From Tersicoccus phoenicis (lineage in GTDB: Bacteria; Actinomycetota; Actinomycetes; Actinomycetales; Micrococcaceae): DNA of 64,000 nt. Below are positions 54,038-62,237 of this stretch, one piece after another. The notes beneath the pieces are model-generated. The model was not told the origin of the DNA and did no database searches. It saw only the letters and a list, made by a program, of their open reading frames with translations. Both the position numbers and the translations under genes were made by a program. The stretch spans positions 1-64,000 of the forward strand of contig NZ_MRDE01000076.1 of NCBI RefSeq assembly GCF_001968835.1. Direction: 5' to 3'. The first letter of the stretch is position 1. The number at the start of each line of letters is the position of its first letter.

Positions 54038-54075
54038 TTGACGGTTGCGCAACCGCGTACGTACTGTGTACGTAC
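54038..54075 (+). promoter_or_regulatory. Promoter and operator of the DUF1778/GNAT toxin-antitoxin operon
   Basis: GTACGTAC-TGT-GTACGTAC at 54057-54075 is a perfect inverted repeat with a 3-base centre. TTGACG at 54038-54043 and TACTGT at 54062-54067 (18-base spacing) form a promoter whose -10 lies inside the repeat. AAGGAGG follows at 54078-54084. This is the expected design for autorepression by the antitoxin. Confidence 0.75.
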
Positions 54076-54090
54076 ACCAAGGAGGCCATC

Positions 54091-54390
54091 ATGTCCGAGC
54101 CCACCGTTGAAGGTCGGCCTTCCAAGCGACAGCGAATCAATCTGCGTGCGACGGACCGGCAGGAGAGCCTGCTCCGCCTCGCGGCGGAGGCGACCGACCA
54201 TACGCTGACAGAGTTCGTCCTGGGAAGTGCTGTTGACCAAGCCGAACGAGTGCTGGCTGATCGCCGCTGGTTCATCGCGACGGACGACCAGTTCGACGAG
54301 TTCACGCGGCTGCTGGATGCGCCAGTTCCCGACCACGGGAAGTTGAAGGATCTGTTCTCCCGCTCGTCCGTGTTCTCGGACGAGGCGTGA
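54091..54390 (+). CDS. DUF1778 (TacA-like) antitoxin
   Basis: A 99-residue protein with an N-terminal ribbon-helix-helix (RQRINLRATDRQESLLRLAA, then LTEFVLGSAVDQAERVL), the DUF1778 pattern. The C-terminal tail (WFIATDDQFDEFTRLLDAP) is the toxin-neutralising segment in TacA proteins. It overlaps the GNAT gene as GTGA, so the pair is coupled. Confidence 0.92.
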   Translation: MSEPTVEGRPSKRQRINLRATDRQESLLRLAAEATDHTLTEFVLGSAVDQAERVLADRRWFIATDDQFDEFTRLLDAPVPDHGKLKDLFSRSSVFSDEA

Positions 54391-54887
54391 CGACCTTCAG
54401 TACGCCGCGGAAGCTCACCAGATCCGACGACCATGACAGCTTCAACAGCGGTGCTTCCGAACTTGATGATTGGTTCCGCAGATTTGCGTGGGAGAACCAG
54501 GCAGCGAACAACGCGACATCCTACGTCGCGTGTCATGGTGATCGGATCGCGGGCTACTATTCGATCACCATGGCCGCGGTGGCCAGAGATGCCGTCCCGA
54601 CGGCGCTCGCAAGCCGGCGCCCCAGCCAGATTCCTTGCGTTCTCCTCGCACGACTCGCGGTCGACCAGGATTACAAGGGAAACGGTCTCGGGTGGGGCCT
54701 GTTGCGCAACGCGCTCATGAGGGCGTATCAACTCAGCGGAAGCATCGGTGCAGCCGCGGTTCTGGTTCACTGCCGCGATGAGCAGGCCAAAACCTTCTAT
54801 CTGCATCACGGCGACTTCATCCAGTCGCCGGTCGATGAACTCCACCTCATGGTTCCCATGAAACAACTCAGGGTATTTGCTGAGTGA
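54387..54887 (+). CDS. GNAT-family acetyltransferase toxin (TacT-like)
   Basis: A 166-residue N-acetyltransferase. The acetyl-CoA loop is LARLAVDQDYKGNGLGWGLL, with the GNGLG turn; FNSGASELDDWFRRFA and NNATSYVAC are typical of TacT toxins, which acetylate the amino group of aminoacyl-tRNA and block translation. GTG start overlapping the antitoxin stop. All key motifs are intact, so the toxin should be active. Confidence 0.9.
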   Translation: MTTFSTPRKLTRSDDHDSFNSGASELDDWFRRFAWENQAANNATSYVACHGDRIAGYYSITMAAVARDAVPTALASRRPSQIPCVLLARLAVDQDYKGNGLGWGLLRNALMRAYQLSGSIGAAAVLVHCRDEQAKTFYLHHGDFIQSPVDELHLMVPMKQLRVFAE

Positions 54888-54939
54888 GTCCTCCCGTGGC
54901 CTCCAAGCGCAGAGGACCGGCCAACGCCCGTGATTCAGT

Positions 54940-55662
54940 TCAGCCCCGCCTCGCGCGGACGATGACGAGGCGGGAATTCTCCGTGAACGCGGAACCGTCC
55001 CAGTCACCGTGGACGGCGTCGACCGTGAACCCGGCCTCGTGTAGCTGCTCCTCGATCGCTTCCCGATCACGGAAGACCAGGGTCTCGCTCTCGACGACGT
55101 GGTTGCCGCTGTCCTCGAAGACGTTGTGAGCGATCAGTCGCACGACGCCGCAGCCGAGGAGTTCGATCTCGGTCCATTCCCGAAGTGCCCCGTGGGCCGT
55201 CTGACGGGTCGTCGGCTCGGAGGACACCCACGTCTCCCACGCACGGACCGCCGGGTTACGGCTCTCGAAGACCAGCACGCCGCCGTCCCGAAGTGCGCGA
55301 TGGATGTCGACGAGCGTACGCTGCCACTGCGGGTCGGGGATGTGCTGGGCGACGTTGCTGGTCATGACGGCGAGATCGAAGCGGCCGGGCGGGATGTTCC
55401 GACTGTCCCCATGGATCCACTCGACCGAATCCCCCTCGGGACGCCGTCGCGCGTAGGCAAGCATCGCGGCGGACGGATCGACTCCTACAACGCGTCGTCC
55501 GGAACTGGCGAGGGTGACGGTCAGAATGCCGGTGCCGCAGCCGACGTCGATGATGGATCGCGCACCGACTTCATCAGCGAGCCGGCGGACGTATGCGTGG
55601 TCGGGGCCGTCCGGATTGTCGTCGTCATAGAGGGCGACGATGCGCGGATCGTAGTCGGTCAC
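54940..55662 (-). CDS. Class I SAM-dependent methyltransferase
   Basis: Motif I is IIDVGCGTGILTVTLA, motif II VVGVDPSAAMLAYAR, and FDLAVMTSNVAQHI is the post-I/acidic region. The N-terminus DYDPRIVALYDDDNPDGPDH is common in a small actinobacterial methyltransferase group. GTG at 55662 fits that family start; TTG 55689 would add nine residues. Substrate unknown. Base composition is lower in GC than the flanking dnaB block. Confidence 0.83.
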   Translation of the reverse strand: MTDYDPRIVALYDDDNPDGPDHAYVRRLADEVGARSIIDVGCGTGILTVTLASSGRRVVGVDPSAAMLAYARRRPEGDSVEWIHGDSRNIPPGRFDLAVMTSNVAQHIPDPQWQRTLVDIHRALRDGGVLVFESRNPAVRAWETWVSSEPTTRQTAHGALREWTEIELLGCGVVRLIAHNVFEDSGNHVVESETLVFRDREAIEEQLHEAGFTVDAVHGDWDGSAFTENSRLVIVRARRG

Positions 55663-55757
55663 GCGGCCACGATACGGCGAACTCTCCAACTGAGGCGCGA
55701 GAATCGTCGTTTCCGTTGCGAGGCAGCCAACGCGCCAGGACCAGTCACGTCTCGCCG

Positions 55758-56318
55758 TTACTCACGTGGCCGGTATCGCAAGGCGACCGCGCCTGAGCAA
55801 AACTCATGGCGATCCACGAGCTCAAGCTGAATCCGCTCGCGCAGACCGGTGAGCAACGTCGGCCCGTGTCCGGCCAGGACCGGCTGCACCAGGAACTCGT
55901 ACTCGTCGATCAGACCCACATCTGCCAGCGCCAGGGGGAGCGTCACTCCGCCCACCCACAGGCCCTCGCCTGGCTCCTGTTTGAGCCGCCGAACCGCTTG
56001 CCCCGCGTCGCCTCGGACGAGCTCGGCATTCCAGTCGGCCCCGCTCAGCGTGCTTGACACCACGTGCTTCTTCGCCCGGTCGATGGTCTCCGCGAACGGA
56101 ACCTGCCACTCATCCATCCAGCCGGGCCATTCACCCGTGGTCGGTTTCCGCCACGCCGCCTCCATCATCTGGTAGGTCACCCGGCCGAACAGCAGGGCAT
56201 CGGCTCGTGCCATCTCGGCGGTCCAGTAGCGCATCGACTCCTCGTCCGGCGGGAGCCCTGCCTCGTGATGGCAGCAACCGTCGAGCGTGACGTTGATCGA
56301 GTATCGAAGTGGTCTCAT
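55758..56318 (-). CDS. Dihydrofolate reductase-like (RibD C-terminal) family protein
   Basis: A 186-residue reductase-fold protein. YSINVTLDGCCHHE at the N-terminus, ARADALLFGRVTYQMM, and GEGLWVGGVTLPLALADVGLIDEYEFLV are the RibD_C/DHFR-like signatures. Members use NADPH; the true substrates of stand-alone proteins are mostly unknown. GGGAGAG precedes the ATG at 56318. It stops 39 bases from its neighbour methyltransferase region and is not part of the dnaB operon. Confidence 0.85.
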   Translation of the reverse strand: MRPLRYSINVTLDGCCHHEAGLPPDEESMRYWTAEMARADALLFGRVTYQMMEAAWRKPTTGEWPGWMDEWQVPFAETIDRAKKHVVSSTLSGADWNAELVRGDAGQAVRRLKQEPGEGLWVGGVTLPLALADVGLIDEYEFLVQPVLAGHGPTLLTGLRERIQLELVDRHEFCSGAVALRYRPRE

Positions 56319-56367
56319 CTGGGTGCTCTCCCTGGACGATCGGTATCGTCAACCGTTCGTTACGCTC

Positions 56368-58872
56368 CTACATCCCGTCCGGGGCCATGTTGCTGAACCG
56401 CGAGTAGTGGCCCTGGAAGGCGACCTCGATGTTCTTCGTCGGGCCGTTACGGTGCTTGGCGACCATGATGTCGGCACTCCCCGCCTTCTCGGACTCCTTG
56501 TTGTACAGGTCCTCGCGGTGCAGCAGCACGACCATGTCGGCGTCCTGCTCGATCGAATTGTGGACAGCCAGGCCGTTGGCGATGAAGTTGTGATTACCGA
56601 GCACCGTGGCGTCGAAGACCTCCTCCTCACCATCCGGCTCGACGGAGATGATCTTGTCCCAGAACACGTCATTGACGGCGAGGACGTCCATCTCGACGCG
56701 GTCGAGCACCCTGGCGATCTGACCCATCCGGGCCACCGAGCGATCGACCCCGACCAACGTGGGCCCACCGAGTTGCTCACTAAGGCTCGTCGGTCTTGGC
56801 GCACTCTGCTTGTCGGCCAGGATCGAGGTGACCTCGTCCCAGATGCCTGTGGGCTCGACAGGGGCGCACCCCCCGACCTTGCGCGCCCGGATGATCCGCA
56901 GCAACGACGCCGCCGCCGAGACGCACTCCCCCTCCACGCCGATTTCCTGCAGAAACCGCCGCTGGTCGTCGGTACCGGCGATCTCTAGGACGTACCCCTG
57001 CCTACGGGGTCGGATCGATGTCTTGTGTCCCTTCGCACTCCCGCCCCGTATGCGGCCGGTGATGCCGAACCGCAGGAGCAGACGAGCGACGTCATCGACC
57101 AGCCGGCGCGACGTCGAGGGAAGGGTGATGCTCCCGGTTCGGCGGTCACGGGAGATGCTCACGCGACCCCCGGTCGACCAGAGGTGCTTGAGGAACAGAG
57201 CGATCTGCACCTTCGGCAGGGCGAACACCGCCTGCGGCACGAAACCACCGACAGTCACCGCCGCCAGATTGTGCTCGTCCACGGAGGCGTACCGGATGGG
57301 CTGACGACGGACGAAGGAGCCGTCGCCGAGCAGGTGGGCCAGCATGACGACGCGCGCGTCCTCCCACTCGGTGCGTTCGGTCGGTCCGTCGGTGTGGCGG
57401 GGAGCCGCGATGCGGGTACCCGGCGTCAGGTCGCCCAGTGCACGCCACCCGTCGTAGGTGAGGAACGGGTGGTTCGCCGTCGCGCGCAGCGTCCTCCCGG
57501 ACGCCGTCGTCAGCCGGAACACCGGCTTCACCCCGGTGGAGAACACGTGGGTGAGGTGCCGCTCGACATACCGCAGATCCTCACCGACCGACCACACCGG
57601 TACGTCCGTCGCCCCCGACGCGTACAGCTCGCCCATCGTCGTTTCCGCCCCGGTGTCGGAGCGGAGGATGCGAGTGTCCGCCGTCAGACATCCCGACTCA
57701 CGCAGGTCCGAGACCATCGGCCGCTTGTCGGTGCGCTGCTCCGACCCGCGGTTCAGCTGCGAGAGGGCGATCACCGGGATCTCCAGCTCCTTGGCCAGCA
57801 GCTTCAGCGCACGGGAGAACTCGGAGACCTCCTGCTGCCGGGACTCGACCCGCTTGCCCGAGGACATCAGCTGCAGGTAGTCGAGCACGACGAGCTTGAG
57901 CCCGTGGTTCTGCTTCAGCCGCCGGCACTTGGCGCGGATCTCCATCAACGACATGTTCGGGGAGTCGTCGATGAACAGCGGGGCGTCGTTGAGCCTCTGC
58001 GACACCGCGGCGATCTTGGTCCAGTGCTCCTGCCGCAACGAGCCCTTGCGCAGATCCTGCAGGTTGATGGTCGCCTCGGCCGAGAGGATGCGCATGGCGA
58101 TCTCGTTCCGACTCATCTCGAGGGAGAAGACGACGGTCGGCAGCTCGTGCTTGATCGCCGCGGACCGGGCGATGTCGAGGGCGAACGTCGACTTGCCGAC
58201 CGCCGGACGCGCGGCGATGACGATCATCTGCCCGGGTTGCAGCCCGTGCGTCAACTCGTCGAACTCGTAGAAGCCGGTCGGCACCCCGAGCATGCCCTCG
58301 CCGCGACCGGAGGCCGACTCGATCTCATCGATCGTGTGCTCCATGATGGCCTGCAGCGGCAGGTAGTCCTCGTTGGCCCGGGTGTCGGCGACCGAGAAGA
58401 TCTCCGCCTGCGCGGCGTTGACCAGGTCCTCGACCTCGCCGTCGTTCGAATAGCCCAGCTGGACGATCTTCGTGCCCGCGTCCACCAGCCGGCGCAGCAC
58501 CGCCCGCTCCCGGACGATCTCCGCGTAGAACCCCGCGTTCGCCGCCGTCGGCACGGACGAGATGAGGGTGTGCAGGTACGCGGGACCACCGATGCGCGAC
58601 AGCTCGCCGCGCTTGTTCAGTTCGTCGGCGACGGTGACGGCGTCCGCCGGTTCCCCCTTGCCGTAGAGGGTGACGATCGCGTCGTAGATGTTCTCGTGCG
58701 CGGGCCGGTAGAAGTCGTTGCCCTTGAGCACCTCGACGACGTCGGCGATCGCGTCCTTGGACAGCATCATGCCGCCCAGCACGCTCTCCTCGGCCACCAG
58801 GTCCTGCGGCGGGGTGCGGGAGAACTCGTCCTGCCGCGACCGTTGCTCCCGGTCCAGCTCCCCGATCGACAC
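56368..58872 (-). CDS. dnaB: Replicative DNA helicase DnaB, interrupted by an intein
   Basis: The replicative helicase. The N-terminal domain spans about 20-125, then a linker and the RecA-like domain with Walker A ARPAVGKST (about 222-229) and Walker B LKLVVLDYLQL. After SDLRESG (residue 394) the frame enters a 378-residue intein, and it resumes at SIEQDADMVVLLHRED, followed by the normal C-terminus. Spliced DnaB would be 456 residues, the usual length. The GTG start is at 58872. It lies downstream of rplI, in the same direction but after a 561-base gap, and so probably has its own promoter. Confidence 0.97.
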   Translation of the reverse strand: MSIGELDREQRSRQDEFSRTPPQDLVAEESVLGGMMLSKDAIADVVEVLKGNDFYRPAHENIYDAIVTLYGKGEPADAVTVADELNKRGELSRIGGPAYLHTLISSVPTAANAGFYAEIVRERAVLRRLVDAGTKIVQLGYSNDGEVEDLVNAAQAEIFSVADTRANEDYLPLQAIMEHTIDEIESASGRGEGMLGVPTGFYEFDELTHGLQPGQMIVIAARPAVGKSTFALDIARSAAIKHELPTVVFSLEMSRNEIAMRILSAEATINLQDLRKGSLRQEHWTKIAAVSQRLNDAPLFIDDSPNMSLMEIRAKCRRLKQNHGLKLVVLDYLQLMSSGKRVESRQQEVSEFSRALKLLAKELEIPVIALSQLNRGSEQRTDKRPMVSDLRESGCLTADTRILRSDTGAETTMGELYASGATDVPVWSVGEDLRYVERHLTHVFSTGVKPVFRLTTASGRTLRATANHPFLTYDGWRALGDLTPGTRIAAPRHTDGPTERTEWEDARVVMLAHLLGDGSFVRRQPIRYASVDEHNLAAVTVGGFVPQAVFALPKVQIALFLKHLWSTGGRVSISRDRRTGSITLPSTSRRLVDDVARLLLRFGITGRIRGGSAKGHKTSIRPRRQGYVLEIAGTDDQRRFLQEIGVEGECVSAAASLLRIIRARKVGGCAPVEPTGIWDEVTSILADKQSAPRPTSLSEQLGGPTLVGVDRSVARMGQIARVLDRVEMDVLAVNDVFWDKIISVEPDGEEEVFDATVLGNHNFIANGLAVHNSIEQDADMVVLLHREDLYNKESEKAGSADIMVAKHRNGPTKNIEVAFQGHYSRFSNMAPDGM
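56557..57690 (-). other. DnaB intein with degenerate LAGLIDADG endonuclease
   Basis: The intein is precisely bounded by Cys1 (CLTADTRIL) and the terminal His-Asn (ANGLAVHN) before Ser+1. Block B is TANHPFLT. All residues needed for class 1 splicing are present, so it should splice. It sits at the SDLRESG/SIEQDAD site, the same place as the Synechocystis DnaB intein. The endonuclease has its first motif (LLGDGSFV, intein 120-127), but the second reads WSTGG, with Gly where the catalytic Asp belongs. The region between AAVTV (about 146) and FVPQAVF (about 150) is far shorter than in related actinobacterial DnaB inteins, where roughly 60 residues intervene. It therefore looks splicing-competent but not mobile. 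Confidence 0.9.
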
Positions 58873-59433
58873 GACGGCCCCTCCGCTCCCGAATTGCGTC
58901 CTACTGGTGTTCGCCCTCGCTGACCATCCACTCGGTGGTCCCGAGTGCGGACGCTCGCGTGCTGCTCACGGTCTACCGGTGCCCACTGACAGAACCTCGA
59001 TCTGGGCGATGACGGTGGGCTCCGTGCCCGTGCGGGGGTGGAAGACACCGCAACGTTAGCCCTCGGTCGGAGCAGCACCAACCCGGTCGTCCACCGCTGA
59101 TCCGATCACCTGTGGGCGACACGCACGCGACTGTGGAAAACGCCGTGGACAACTGTGCACGCCGTGGGGACGACGGTGTGGATCCCGCGGTGGATAACTC
59201 CGCTTACCGCGGTTGACCTGGGAAAACGTCGTCCCCACTCTGTGGACGAGAAAACATTTTCGGCGTGTCCGGTTCACAGCAGGCTTGTTGACAACACGCC
59301 TCCCAAGCCCTACCGCAGCAACACACGACGCTTCGTCCGCAGCAGCGAGGAGGCAGGTCCAGACGACGACGGCGAAGGGCCGGGCACCGTGTTCGGTGCC
59401 CGGCCCTTCGATGCCGTCAGTGCGACGCAGGTG
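58873..59433. other. dnaB-rplI intergenic region with a cluster of DnaA-box-like sites
   Basis: No gene is supported in these 561 bases. Near-matches to TGTGGA(T/C)AA occur in one orientation: TGTGGAAAA 59132-59140, CGTGGACAA 59144-59152, TGTGGATCC 59177-59185, GGTGGATAA 59189-59197, TGTGGACGA 59241-59249 and TGTTGACAA 59286-59294 (also the palindrome TGTTGACAACA); TGTGGGCGA 59111-59119 is weaker. Several differ from the DnaA consensus at one position. An A/T-richer patch (GAGAAAACATTTTC) lies at 59247-59260. The dnaB promoter should also be here. Confidence 0.55.
59374..59409 (-). terminator. Strong hairpin terminator after rplI
   Basis: Bases 59374-59388 pair perfectly over 15 base pairs with 59395-59409, around a 6-base loop. 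It lies 25 bases beyond the rplI stop and should end the rpsF-ssb-rpsR-rplI transcript. No U-tract follows, as is common in actinobacteria. Confidence 0.85.
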
Positions 59434-59883
59434 TCAGAGCGCGACGACCCGGACGTCGACGGTGGCGGAGACGTCCTCGTGCAGACGGACGGTCGCCTGG
59501 TAGTCGCCGGTGGACTTGATGTGTCCCGGCAGCTCCACCGTGCGCTTGTCGATCGAGCCCAGCCCGGCCTCGGACACCGCGTTGGCGACGTCGTCGGTCT
59601 TGACCGTGCCGAAGAGGCGGCCAGACTCGCCGGCCTTCATCTTGATCTGCACGGGGGTGGACGCGAGCCTGGCGGCCAGCGCCTGGGCGTCGGCCAGTGA
59701 GGCGACGGCGCGGGCCTTGCGGGCTGCGCGGATCGACTCGACCTGCTTCTCGCCACCGCGGGACCAGGTCAGCGCGAAGCCACGCGGGAGGAGGTAGTTG
59801 CGGGCGTACCCGTTCTTCACCTCGACCACGTCACCAGCGGTGCCGAGTCCGGTGACTTCCTGGGTCAGAATCAGTTTTGCCAT
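59434..59883 (-). CDS. rplI: 50S ribosomal protein L9
   Basis: A 149-residue L9. The N-terminal domain has the L9 signature ([21 protein letters not shown]), a long connecting helix follows ([17 protein letters not shown]) and the C-terminal domain ends in the DVRVVAL strand. It is the last gene of the rpsF-ssb-rpsR-rplI operon and is followed by a strong hairpin. Confidence 0.97.
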   Translation of the reverse strand: MAKLILTQEVTGLGTAGDVVEVKNGYARNYLLPRGFALTWSRGGEKQVESIRAARKARAVASLADAQALAARLASTPVQIKMKAGESGRLFGTVKTDDVANAVSEAGLGSIDKRTVELPGHIKSTGDYQATVRLHEDVSATVDVRVVAL

Positions 59884-59902
59884 GAGAGGGGATCCTTTCC
59901 GT

Positions 59903-60142
59903 TCAGCCGCGGCCGGCGCCGGAGTAGGGCAGCAGGGCGACTTCGCGCGCGTTCTTGATCGCCAGGGCGATCTTGCGCTGCTCCTGAACGGACACGCCGG
60001 TCACGCGACGGGCGCGGATCTTCCCGCGGTCGGAGATGAACTTGCGCAGCAGGGCGACGTCCTTGTAGTCGATGACAGTGACGTCGGCCGCCTTGAGCGG
60101 GTTCTGCTTCGGTTTCGGCTTGCGGATCTCAGCCTTGGCCAT
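59903..60142 (-). CDS. rpsR: 30S ribosomal protein S18, cysteine-free (zinc-independent) form
   Basis: A 79-residue S18: [25 protein letters not shown] and [19 protein letters not shown] are diagnostic. The N-terminal Cys pair of zinc-binding S18 is absent; QNPLKAADV stands where CPFC is found. So this is the C-minus type. It lies 19 bases ahead of rplI, in the core operon. Confidence 0.97.
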   Translation of the reverse strand: MAKAEIRKPKPKQNPLKAADVTVIDYKDVALLRKFISDRGKIRARRVTGVSVQEQRKIALAIKNAREVALLPYSGAGRG

Positions 60143-60272
60143 CGTGGTGCTCCTTCAGATGTCGTGGAGCCCGCGGGGCATGAGCCCGCGGGATAGCGGA
60201 TGAATGGTGATGGGACGGCGACCGGCGCCATCCGTCGTCACGGTCGAACCGGCACGTGACGGTGTCAGACGA

Positions 60273-60833
60273 TCAGAACGGCGGCTCGGAATCCGCGCCG
60301 TTGCCCCACCCCGAGGAGGTGGAGGTGCCGGGCGTGGCCCACGGGTCGTTGGTGCCGGACTGCTGCGAACCGCCGCCGGAGTTGCCCCCGAAGCCGCCCT
60401 GGTTTCCGCCGCCCCCGAAGCCGCCGGAGTTGCCGCCGCCGAAGCCGCCGCCTCCCTGGCCGCCGCCGCGGGCATTGCGGTTGACCTTGGCCGAGGCATA
60501 CCGCAAGGAGGGGCCGATCTCGTCGACCTCCAACTCGGTGACGGTGCGCCGCTCGCCTTCCTTGGTGTCGTACGACCGCGACTTCAACCGGCCCTGAGCG
60601 ACCACGCGGGTGCCCTTGGTCAGTGTCTCGGCGACGTTCTCGGCCGCCTCACGCCAGACCGAGGCACGGAGGAACAGCGTCTCGCCGTCCTTCCACTCGT
60701 TGGCCTGCCGGTCGAACGTCCGCGGCGTGGACGCGATCGTGAAGTTCGCGACGGCGGACCCGGACGGGGTGAACCGCAACTCCGGGTCGGCCGTCAGGTT
60801 GCCCACGACGGTGATGACGGTCTCGCCTGCCAT
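60273..60833 (-). CDS. ssb: Single-stranded DNA-binding protein
   Basis: A 186-residue SSB. The OB-fold occupies about 1-115 ([19 protein letters not shown], then [19 protein letters not shown], then [16 protein letters not shown]). A Gly/Asn/Gln-rich flexible tail follows, ending in the acidic tip SEPPF that binds partner proteins. It is set between rpsF and rpsR, the usual order. A 130-base spacer separates it from rpsR. Confidence 0.97.
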   Translation of the reverse strand: MAGETVITVVGNLTADPELRFTPSGSAVANFTIASTPRTFDRQANEWKDGETLFLRASVWREAAENVAETLTKGTRVVAQGRLKSRSYDTKEGERRTVTELEVDEIGPSLRYASAKVNRNARGGGQGGGGFGGGNSGGFGGGGNQGGFGGNSGGGSQQSGTNDPWATPGTSTSSGWGNGADSEPPF

Positions 60834-60897
60834 CTGCCCTGCCTTCCGTGATTGACGTCAGTGAATCGGTTCGGCTCAGGTGCGACCCGGCCGGGGA

Positions 60898-61203
60898 TCA
60901 CTCGGCGCTGACGCGCTGCTCTTCCGGACGGGTGATCTTGGTCCGCAGGATCGTCTCGTTCAGGTTGAGCTGACGATCGAGTTCCTGGGCACCGGCCGGG
61001 GTGGAATGGAAGCTGACGACGGCGTAGATCGCCTCCGCCTTCTTCTGGATCTCGTAGGCGAGCCGACGCCGACCCCAGATGTCGACCTTGTCGATGGTGC
61101 CGCCGTCGTTGCGGACCACGGTGAGGAACTTGTCCAGCGACGGCTGGACCGAACGCTCCTCGACCTCGGGGTCGATCAGAACCATCAGTTCGTATTCACG
61201 CAT
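60898..61203 (-). CDS. rpsF: 30S ribosomal protein S6
   Basis: S6 of 101 residues: [39 protein letters not shown] and a final ILRTKITR strand. AAGGAGG precedes the ATG at 61203; the GTG-type start 12 bases upstream is less likely. It opens the leftward ribosomal/ssb operon. Confidence 0.97.
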   Translation of the reverse strand: MREYELMVLIDPEVEERSVQPSLDKFLTVVRNDGGTIDKVDIWGRRRLAYEIQKKAEAIYAVVSFHSTPAGAQELDRQLNLNETILRTKITRPEEQRVSAE

Positions 61204-61233
61204 GTGTGAACCCACCTCCTTCGGGCTGAAACG

Positions 61234-61252
61234 GCTGCGGTCCTTCCGCAGC
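61234..61252 (-). promoter_or_regulatory. Hairpin in the rpsF leader, possible S6:S18 control site
   Basis: GCTGCGG at 61234-61240 pairs with CCGCAGC at 61246-61252 around a 5-base loop. It lies about 30 bases ahead of the rpsF ATG. Leaders of rpsF in many bacteria carry a hairpin with CCG bound by the S6:S18 complex; the position fits, but the full consensus cannot be confirmed by eye. Confidence 0.35.
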
Positions 61253-61349
61253 AGGAGGTTCGTGCGTTGATCCGTGCGGCTCTCGACCCCGGGCTACGCG
61301 CACACGCGGATCCGGGCCGTGCCGAGCACAGACTTTTCGATCCTACCAG

Positions 61350-62237
61350 TCAGATGTCGCGGGACTGTACCAGTGCGATCCCCGCGCCCAGCAGCACGAC
61401 GGGCCACCCGGCGATCACGGCCCAGGAGCCGCCGACGTCGAGCTTGCCCGGCGACGCTGTCGGATCCAGCGTCACCGACTGCGCCGTGGACGGCAGGAAC
61501 GCCGATACCCACTGCACCCACTCCTGCTGGAAGATCGCCACCAGGATCGGGAACACCAGCAGGATCGCCACGAGCACCACGATCGCGGCCGCGGTGTTGC
61601 GGATCAGCGCGCCGAGGCCGAGCCCCATCACGGCGATCGCAGCCGCGTACAGGCCGGAGAGGAACATGATCTGCGGGACGAGCCGCGCGTCGAACGCGAA
61701 GTCCAGCCCGGCCGGCCGCAGCAGGGGCTGCGCGACGACATATCCGAGCAGCTCGCAGACGGTGATGACCACCCAGGTGACGACAGTGAGGACGATCGCC
61801 TTCGCGATCAGCACGGGCCACCGCGCGGGCACCGCCGTCATGGTCGCGGCGATGGACCGATTGCCGAACTCGCCGGAGATCGCCATCGCGCCCATCGCAC
61901 CGAGCACCAGGATCGCCAGCGACAGACCGGAGGACGGCACCGTGTGCACGAAGTCGGACCCGCCCGGAGGGCCCCCCGGGCCGCCCGGACCGCCGGACGG
62001 GCCGTCCTGGGCGAACGAGGCGATGCCCCAGGCGCTGAGGGCGGCGAAGCCGACCATCAGCACGGCGGTCACGACCAGCAGCACCCAGGTGGACCGCAGA
62101 CCGAAGAACTTGACCGTCTCGGCGGCGAGCACCCGCCCGAAGGAGGGGCCTGCCCCGGGCCGACCTCCGGTCCCGGCGCGGTGGGCGGCATCGTGCGGGG
62201 AGCCGGCGTGAGAGGTGGCAGCGCTCATCGGGGTCAC
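61350..62237 (-). CDS. ABC-2-type transporter permease
   Basis: The membrane partner of the adjacent ATPase. About six membrane segments (for example TWVLLVVTAVLMVGFAALSA, LAILVLGAMGAMAISGEFG, IVVLVAILLVFPILVAIF). The ISGEFGNRSIAATMTAVP stretch is typical of ABC-2 permeases of the NatB/bacitracin-resistance kind. A Gly/Pro-rich external loop follows TM1. GTG start overlaps the ATPase stop (GTGA); ATG 62228 is an alternative. Substrate unknown. Confidence 0.88.
   Translation of the reverse strand: MTPMSAATSHAGSPHDAAHRAGTGGRPGAGPSFGRVLAAETVKFFGLRSTWVLLVVTAVLMVGFAALSAWGIASFAQDGPSGGPGGPGGPPGGSDFVHTVPSSGLSLAILVLGAMGAMAISGEFGNRSIAATMTAVPARWPVLIAKAIVLTVVTWVVITVCELLGYVVAQPLLRPAGLDFAFDARLVPQIMFLSGLYAAAIAVMGLGLGALIRNTAAAIVVLVAILLVFPILVAIFQQEWVQWVSAFLPSTAQSVTLDPTASPGKLDVGGSWAVIAGWPVVLLGAGIALVQSRDI

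Noticed and set aside
59100-59300. Calling the DnaA-box cluster the chromosomal oriC
   Set aside because: dnaA, dnaN and rpmH are not in the window, and the boxes are imperfect; recorded only as a DnaA-box-like cluster.
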